Assembly: GCA_031554275.1 (NCBI GenBank)
Contig: JAVBKB010000152.1
Location: 1 to 10,012 of the forward strand
Direction: 5' to 3'
Source: JAVBKB01 sp031554275
GTDB lineage: Bacteria > Bacillota > Bacilli > JARBTR01
DNA length: 10,012 nucleotides
Position numbers and translations under genes: made by a program. Every line of letters begins with the position of its first letter. The stretch's first letter is position 1. The notes beneath the pieces were generated by a model, which was given only the letters and a program-made list of their open reading frames with translations, was not told the origin of the DNA and did not search any database. Positions 6,285 through 10,012 of the stretch are shown one piece after another.

Positions 6285-6308
6285 GGATGTTTTGATGCTT
6301 CAACATCC
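6285..6308 (+). repeat. Inverted repeat in the mrp/salA leader
   Basis: GGATGTT (6285-6291) and AACATCC (6302-6308) form a perfect 7-bp stem with a 10-base loop. It ends 9 bases before the ribosome site AAGGAG (6318-6323). There is no T-run, so it is not a terminator. It could affect leader RNA stability or translation, or be a protein site. Confidence 0.5.
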
Positions 6309-6331
6309 AGAACCAATAAGGAGTGTAGCAA

Positions 6332-7357
6332 TTGATTACAGAAGAAAAGGTTAAAGAACTGTTAGGTTCTTTAGAAGATCCTTACCTATTAGAAACGTTT
6401 GCAACAACGAATGCATTTGAGAGCATTACCATTAAACCTGAGAAAAATTACGTCAGCATTAAAGTTATGCTAGGTAAGTTGGGTACGACTGATGAAATGG
6501 CTTTACAACAGAAGATCGTTGGTATTCTAAAAGAAGCAGGTGTTGACGTTGTAGGTGTGCGCTTTACACAACTTCCTGACGAAACAATTGCTCAGTTCGG
6601 TAAATCGATAGCGAAGGAGCCTGTCTACATCGCTATTGCTAGTGGTAAGGGTGGTGTCGGAAAGTCAACAGTTTCTGTGAACTTAGCAGTAGCACTTGCA
6701 CGCCAAGGGAAAAAGGTTGGACTAATTGACGCAGATATCTATGGATTTAGTGTGCCTGATATGATGGGGATTGAAGTAAGACCAGAAGTAAGTGAGCAAA
6801 GCATTACGCCAGTGGAGCGGTTTAACGTGAAAGTGATGTCTATGGGATTCTTTGTAGAGGACAATCGACCAATCATTTGGCGTGGGCCAATGTTAGGGAA
6901 AATGCTGACCAATTTCCTCAATGATGTTGAGTGGGGAGAGCTTGATTACTTGCTACTAGACTTACCACCTGGAACTGGCGATGTAGCACTAGATGTACAC
7001 CAAATGTTGCCGTCTAGTAAAGAAATAATTGTGACAACTCCACATGCAACAGCAGCGTTTGTTGCAGCACGAGCTGGTTCAATGGCGATTAGTACCGACC
7101 ATGAAATCCTAGGTGTCATTGAAAATATGTCTTACTTTGAAAGTAAGTTAACAGGTGAGAAGGAATATGTTTTCGGTCAAGGTGGCGGTGAGAAACTAGC
7201 AAAGGAACTGAATGCAGAGTTGCTAGGGCAATTACCACTTGGTCAACCAGAAATTAATGAACAAGATTTTGCACCATCTATTTACACATCCGAACAACCG
7301 ACAGGCAAATTGTTTGATGAAATAGCTCGAAAAGTGATAGAAAAGATAGAGAACTAG
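6332..7357 (+). CDS. salA: Mrp/NBP35-family P-loop ATPase, SalA-like, lacking the Fe-S cysteines
   Basis: Encodes 341 residues from a TTG start (6332) with AAGGAG 8 bases upstream. An N-terminal MIP18-like (DUF59) domain covers about 1-90. The ParA/MinD-type ATPase domain has the deviant Walker A GKGGVGKST (105-113), DADIYG (133-138) and the LLLDLPPGTGD motif. Mrp proteins acting as Fe-S carriers have CPxC after the MSYF motif. Here MSYF is followed by ESKLTGEKEYVFG, and the whole protein contains no cysteine. This matches Bacillus SalA, which acts as a regulator (repressing scoC and so raising extracellular protease production) rather than as a classical Fe-S scaffold. Position between cwlD and kbaA agrees with salA. 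The family is secure; the regulatory role is carried over from B. subtilis. Confidence 0.92.
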   Translation: MITEEKVKELLGSLEDPYLLETFATTNAFESITIKPEKNYVSIKVMLGKLGTTDEMALQQKIVGILKEAGVDVVGVRFTQLPDETIAQFGKSIAKEPVYIAIASGKGGVGKSTVSVNLAVALARQGKKVGLIDADIYGFSVPDMMGIEVRPEVSEQSITPVERFNVKVMSMGFFVEDNRPIIWRGPMLGKMLTNFLNDVEWGELDYLLLDLPPGTGDVALDVHQMLPSSKEIIVTTPHATAAFVAARAGSMAISTDHEILGVIENMSYFESKLTGEKEYVFGQGGGEKLAKELNAELLGQLPLGQPEINEQDFAPSIYTSEQPTGKLFDEIARKVIEKIEN

Positions 7358-7399
7358 TCGAGCGTTCGAAATGTATGTTTGATCACTATCGAAGCTCGA
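7358..7399 (+). repeat. Intergenic stem-loop between mrp/salA and the kbaA-like gene
   Basis: TCGAGCGTTCGA (7358-7369) pairs with TCGAAGCTCGA (7389-7399) through 11 base pairs with one bulged G (7364) and a 19-base loop. It begins directly after the mrp stop codon and no T-run follows. An mRNA processing or stabilising hairpin within a two-gene transcript is more likely than a terminator. Confidence 0.55.
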
Positions 7400-7426
7400 T
7401 ATCCAAATGAAAATGAGGGATCTATC

Positions 7427-8059
7427 ATGAGCAGTCGATATGCGGTCAAACTTTTTATCAATACTTTATTCTTAGGCGGAATAACTGCACTCATTGTGGG
7501 TGCAGTTTATTTGCTTATCCAGCAAGGCAGTTTCAGTATGAAAGAGGCAATTGTTAGCTTTGGCTTCGGTTTGCTATTTGGAACAATGAGTCAAATGGCG
7601 TATTTTGCATACCTATCAATCCATCGGTTTGGATTAGGATTCTTTCGAACACCAAAGATGTGGAATATCGTTCAAGGCATCATCTTGGTATTACTGTTTG
7701 TGAATATCCTATTTCCGCAGAATATTTTCAAAGAAGTTGATGTGACACAACCAAAATTCATTGTTCAATTAATACTGCTTGTAATCGTTGCCTGTCTAGC
7801 GGCTTATTATAAAAGTCGTCAAACGAAGCAAAATGTTTTCATTCCAGCAATTTTCTTTATGATTGTTGCAACCTTTGTAGAATGGATGCCAGCACTGAAA
7901 ATTAATAATGCCGAATGGATGTCATTCATGCTCATCCCTTTGTTGATCTGTAACACCTATCAGCTATTGATTCTACCAAAGTATTTGGCGCTTTCAAAAA
8001 TGGTAAGAAAGAACAAACCTTCAGTGAAAGGGAAACCAGCAGCAATATCACAGCAGTAA
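7427..8059 (+). CDS. kbaA: KbaA-like membrane protein (KinB-signalling pathway activation)
   Basis: Encodes 210 residues (B. subtilis KbaA has 198). ATG 7427 is chosen because GAGGG (7415-7419) lies 7 bases upstream; the longer frame from TTG 7379 has no ribosome site and would start inside the upstream hairpin. About six transmembrane helices are seen, near residues 9-31, 39-65, 79-96, 109-127, 138-155 and 163-184, with a short basic C-terminal tail (MVRKNKPSVKGK). In B. subtilis KbaA is needed for KinB input to the sporulation phosphorelay. The call rests on length, topology, sequence resemblance and position after mrp/salA. In Bacillus gerD lies between the two, but only a 69-bp gap is present here. 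Confidence 0.78.
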   Translation: MSSRYAVKLFINTLFLGGITALIVGAVYLLIQQGSFSMKEAIVSFGFGLLFGTMSQMAYFAYLSIHRFGLGFFRTPKMWNIVQGIILVLLFVNILFPQNIFKEVDVTQPKFIVQLILLVIVACLAAYYKSRQTKQNVFIPAIFFMIVATFVEWMPALKINNAEWMSFMLIPLLICNTYQLLILPKYLALSKMVRKNKPSVKGKPAAISQQ

Positions 8060-8076
8060 TCGCAAATGGTTTGCGA
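8060..8076. repeat. Perfect 7-bp inverted repeat after the kbaA-like gene
   Basis: TCGCAAA (8060-8066), TGG, TTTGCGA (8070-8076) starts directly after the stop codon. There is no T-run, so it is a poor terminator. Its arm TCGCAAA is identical to a half-site at 5141-5147 in the XRE-cwlD spacer, which hints at an operator, possibly by chance. Confidence 0.5.
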
Positions 8077-8242
8077 ATCAGAAATCAATCCTGCTGGAAA
8101 ATTTATCACGCTAGAATTTTCGAAATTTATGGTGCACTGGTAAAAGTGTCAGACCACAATTGATACTACAAAACATCACATTAGGATTTCATTAATTTAC
8201 TCAATATTTATCGGAAAAAAATTAGCCTTCAAGCGGTATATT

Positions 8243-8251
8243 TGCTACAAT
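8243..8251 (+). promoter_or_regulatory. Extended -10 promoter of the hemolysin III gene
   Basis: TGCTACAAT (TG-N-TACAAT) lies 36 bases before the chosen start codon. A weak -35 candidate, TTAGCC (8222-8227), is 18 bp upstream of the -10 hexamer. The preceding part of the spacer (8077-8221) is AT-rich with no gene visible. Confidence 0.5.
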
Positions 8252-8287
8252 TAAGGCAAGATTATCAATATGAAGGTGGGAAATGAA

Positions 8288-8935
8288 ATGAACCGATTTA
8301 TTCGTGAACCAGTGAACGGTTTTACACATTTAATTGGAGCCGTATTTGCCTTTGTTGGATTGCTTATGCTAGTCATCAAAGCTGCCTACAATGAAGCGTC
8401 AGCGATAACAATTATGGCTGTGCTTATCTTTGGCATCAGCATGGTACTATTGTACTCAGCTTCCGCCACATACCACATGGTGATCGCAAGAGACAAAGCT
8501 ATTGCATTCTTGCGGAAAATCGATCACTCAATGATTTTCCTGTTAATCGCAGGGACCTACACACCATTCTGCTTGATTACCCTAAAGGGTGTTACAGGCT
8601 GGGTGTTGTTTGGTATCTCAATGGGTGTTGCTGTACTTGGGATTTGCTTTAAACTAATTTGGTTTCATGCACCAAGATGGGTTTCAACTGGCTTATACCT
8701 AGGAATGGGATGGATGGTTGTCTTTGTATTTGCACCACTTGCATCCAAAATCGCAACACCAGGTTTGGTGTTATTAATAGCAGGTGGAATTTCCTACACT
8801 TTGGGCGGCGTCATCTATGGGCTTAAACCAAACTGGATTCGTACGAAGAACTGGGGCTTCCATGAAATCTTTCATCTCTTCGTGATGGTAGGAACCCTGC
8901 TACACTTCTTATCGATTTATATTTATGTGATTTAG
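8288..8935 (+). CDS. Hemolysin III / PAQR-family membrane protein
   Basis: Encodes 215 residues, the usual length for the family. ATG 8288 is preferred to ATG 8270 because AAGGTGGG (8273-8280) lies about 7 bases before it and inside the longer frame. Seven hydrophobic helices are visible. The conserved metal-site pattern of PAQR proteins is present: SASATYH (His63), DHS (Asp79/His80) and a C-terminal HEIFH (His192, His196). PAQR/YqfA-type proteins are membrane proteins thought to act as zinc-dependent hydrolases or in membrane fluidity control. The hemolysin name comes from B. cereus HlyIII and should not be read as proof of toxin activity. The gene is a single unit with its own promoter and terminator. 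Confidence 0.93.
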   Translation: MNRFIREPVNGFTHLIGAVFAFVGLLMLVIKAAYNEASAITIMAVLIFGISMVLLYSASATYHMVIARDKAIAFLRKIDHSMIFLLIAGTYTPFCLITLKGVTGWVLFGISMGVAVLGICFKLIWFHAPRWVSTGLYLGMGWMVVFVFAPLASKIATPGLVLLIAGGISYTLGGVIYGLKPNWIRTKNWGFHEIFHLFVMVGTLLHFLSIYIYVI

Positions 8936-8956
8936 ACGAGACAATAGTATTAAATC

Positions 8957-8993
8957 AAAATCTCAAGCGCCAGCAGGCACTTGAGATTTTTTT
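8957..8993 (+). terminator. Rho-independent terminator after the hemolysin III gene
   Basis: AAAATCTCAAG (8957-8967) and CTTGAGATTTT (8980-8990) form a perfect 11-bp stem. Its 12-base loop has an inner GCC/GGC pairing, and the T-run extends to 8993. It lies 22 bases after the stop codon. Confidence 0.88.
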
Positions 8994-9077
8994 GATGTAA
9001 CAATAAGGGGATAGGAGAATGTTGAAAAAAATTGAAGGCAGATCGCTAAAATTAAATGCAAAAGTTGTAAAATATTG

Positions 9078-9111
9078 TTGATTAAATTCTAGATAAATAT
9101 GATAATATAAT
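9078..9111 (+). promoter_or_regulatory. Candidate AT-rich promoter region before the last gene
   Basis: TTGATT (9078-9083) and GATAAT (9101-9106) are 17 bp apart; a perfect TATAAT overlaps at 9106-9111 with a weaker TTAAAT 18 bp upstream. A small inverted repeat GGACT (9113-9117)/AGTCC (9125-9129) follows. It could start a leader of about 300 nt for the gene at 9418. Another isolated TATAAT is at 9311-9316 without a good -35 box. Confidence 0.35.
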
Positions 9112-9112
9112 T

Positions 9113-9274
9113 GGACTTTCTTATAGTCCTAATCAACAGAGCTATTCAAAACTGGGTTTACACTGGCTATGGAAATAACTTTACCCAAGTACAATGGCGA
9201 AAACAAAACCAGAAAGAGCACTTGATTTTTATGATTCTGATGGAGCAAAGCACGATGGAGCGAATGGGACATGA
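9113..9274 (+). pseudogene. Possible decayed coding fragment, unrecognised
   Basis: One frame (codons starting at 9113) reads as protein-like sequence interrupted by stops. It includes YSPNQQSYSKLGLHWLWK, a TAA at 9176, then AKTKPERALDFYDSDGAKHD and a TGA at 9272. The composition, with Trp, His and a KPERALDFYD-like run, looks more like a remnant of a real gene than random DNA. No start codon with a ribosome site supports expression. The continuous frame 9111-9386 in another phase lacks a ribosome site and protein-like character. I cannot name a parent family. The call is tentative. Confidence 0.25.
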
Positions 9275-9417
9275 ATCTGGTCTCAATGAAAATAATGAAA
9301 ATAGAAACAGTATAATGTGCCAGGTGCAAAACTTTAGAGAAGTTCAAGAAGTAGATAATAACGCATTTAAGCGCAAATACCCTTAATTTCCATGACAAAA
9401 TACAAAGGAGTATTATG

Positions 9418-10012
9418 ATGAACAAAAAATCAAGTGTAGTCATTGGAATCATCATGACAATGGTTGTAGTCACTGCTTTTATTTGGGGATTTAACAGACC
9501 AGATATACAATCAGCATCAGAAAAAGAAAAACTTAGTGAACCTGAAGAAAGCTCTCCTGTCATTAAAGAAGTTGGCGTTCCGTATCGATCTCTTGAGGGA
9601 GTGGAAGTTCATTCTGAAGGGTCGGCAAGCTTTGATTATAGACATACGACCCCTAATGATCTTTATGACGATGTTGACATTGTTTTGGTTGGGAAATTTG
9701 AAAAAGATAATCGAAATATGCTCAGTGGATCGATAATTGATACAGAATCGACTTTCAAAATTAAGAAAGTAATAAAAGGTGTCGTCACTGATGAGCAAAT
9801 GAAACATGGAATTGATTTAAGATATCATGGTGGCGAAATGCTGTTGGATGATTATCTGAATAGTTTAGATGAAGAAAGAAGAGATGATCCGAAATTAGGC
9901 ACTTACTCAAAAGAAGAGCTAAAAAGTAAAAAAATGGTTTCTAAAATGAAGCACCAAGCAAATAAGGAAAAGGATAAAAATTATGAATATCTCATATTCG
10001 TTTTTCACAACC
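9418..10012 (+). CDS. Exported or membrane-anchored protein of unknown function, 3'-truncated
   Basis: The open frame runs off the right edge with 198 residues visible. ATG 9418 has AAGGAG (9405-9410) 7 bases upstream; ATG 9415, one codon earlier, is also possible. The N-terminus MNKKSS plus a hydrophobic stretch (about residues 7-24) is a signal peptide or membrane anchor without a lipobox cysteine. An acidic linker rich in Glu and Ser follows. A later segment, DIVLVGKFEKD...FKIKKVIKGV...YHGGEM...YEYLIFVF, resembles the pattern of small Gram-positive exported proteins of unknown function in which a beta-rich domain begins D-x-V-x-V-G-K and ends Y-x-L-F. That resemblance is by eye only. There is no neighbour in the window to suggest a role. 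Confidence 0.85.
   Translation, partial: MNKKSSVVIGIIMTMVVVTAFIWGFNRPDIQSASEKEKLSEPEESSPVIKEVGVPYRSLEGVEVHSEGSASFDYRHTTPNDLYDDVDIVLVGKFEKDNRNMLSGSIIDTESTFKIKKVIKGVVTDEQMKHGIDLRYHGGEMLLDDYLNSLDEERRDDPKLGTYSKEELKSKKMVSKMKHQANKEKDKNYEYLIFVFHN

Noticed and set aside
9019..9081. 20-codon frame after the hemolysin III terminator, with AAGGGG 8 bases upstream
   Set aside because: There is no room for a promoter between the terminator and this frame, and the peptide is too short to judge. It is probably chance.
9111..9386. 91-codon open frame on the plus strand from a TTG
   Set aside because: It has no ribosome site, its start lies in the promoter-like TATAAT, and its composition is not protein-like. 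Another phase of the same DNA looks more like a gene remnant.
9129..9563. 144-codon minus-strand open frame
   Set aside because: It runs antisense into the well-supported gene at 9418, and no clear ribosome site supports it.

Overview
The window looks like chromosomal DNA from a low-GC Gram-positive bacterium of the class Bacilli, probably a Bacillales lineage. Support: strong AGGAGG-type ribosome sites, hairpin-plus-T terminators, a sortase-anchored surface protein, and a cwlD - mrp/salA - kbaA block matching the B. subtilis order cwlD-salA-gerD-kbaA-pdaB. gerD and pdaB are not at their expected places. The species cannot be named from the sequence alone.

Layout. 1-1006: 3' end of a cell-wall-anchored adhesin (Ig-like Big_6 modules, IPKTG sorting signal), closed by a strong terminator. 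1226-2260: a small secreted protein with four Asp-box-like repeats (STDGGxTW). It has its own promoter region, including two tandem 11-bp direct repeats just upstream of a -10 box, and its own terminator. 2404-4543: an OmpR/PhoB-type response regulator and an overlapping histidine kinase, then a terminator. 4541-4562: an unexplained perfect palindrome. 4733-5071 (minus): an XRE-family repressor, divergent from cwlD across an AT-rich spacer crowded with GCAA/TTGC half-sites. 5300-5998: CwlD amidase. 6332-7357: SalA-type Mrp ATPase with no cysteines. 7427-8059: KbaA-like membrane protein. 8288-8935: hemolysin III/PAQR-family membrane protein with a terminator. 9078-9400: spacer with what may be a decayed gene fragment. 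9418-10012: 5' part of an unrecognised exported protein cut by the window end.

How they fit together. The most coherent candidate for a new system is 1226-4543. A two-component pair sits directly downstream of a secreted Asp-box-repeat protein whose promoter carries a PhoB-like tandem operator where a -35 box would be. The simplest inference is that this response regulator drives the secreted protein, which may in turn act at the cell surface or feed back on the kinase sensor domain. The second group (cwlD, mrp/salA, kbaA) belongs to the sporulation and post-exponential gene neighbourhood of Bacillus, here in reduced form.
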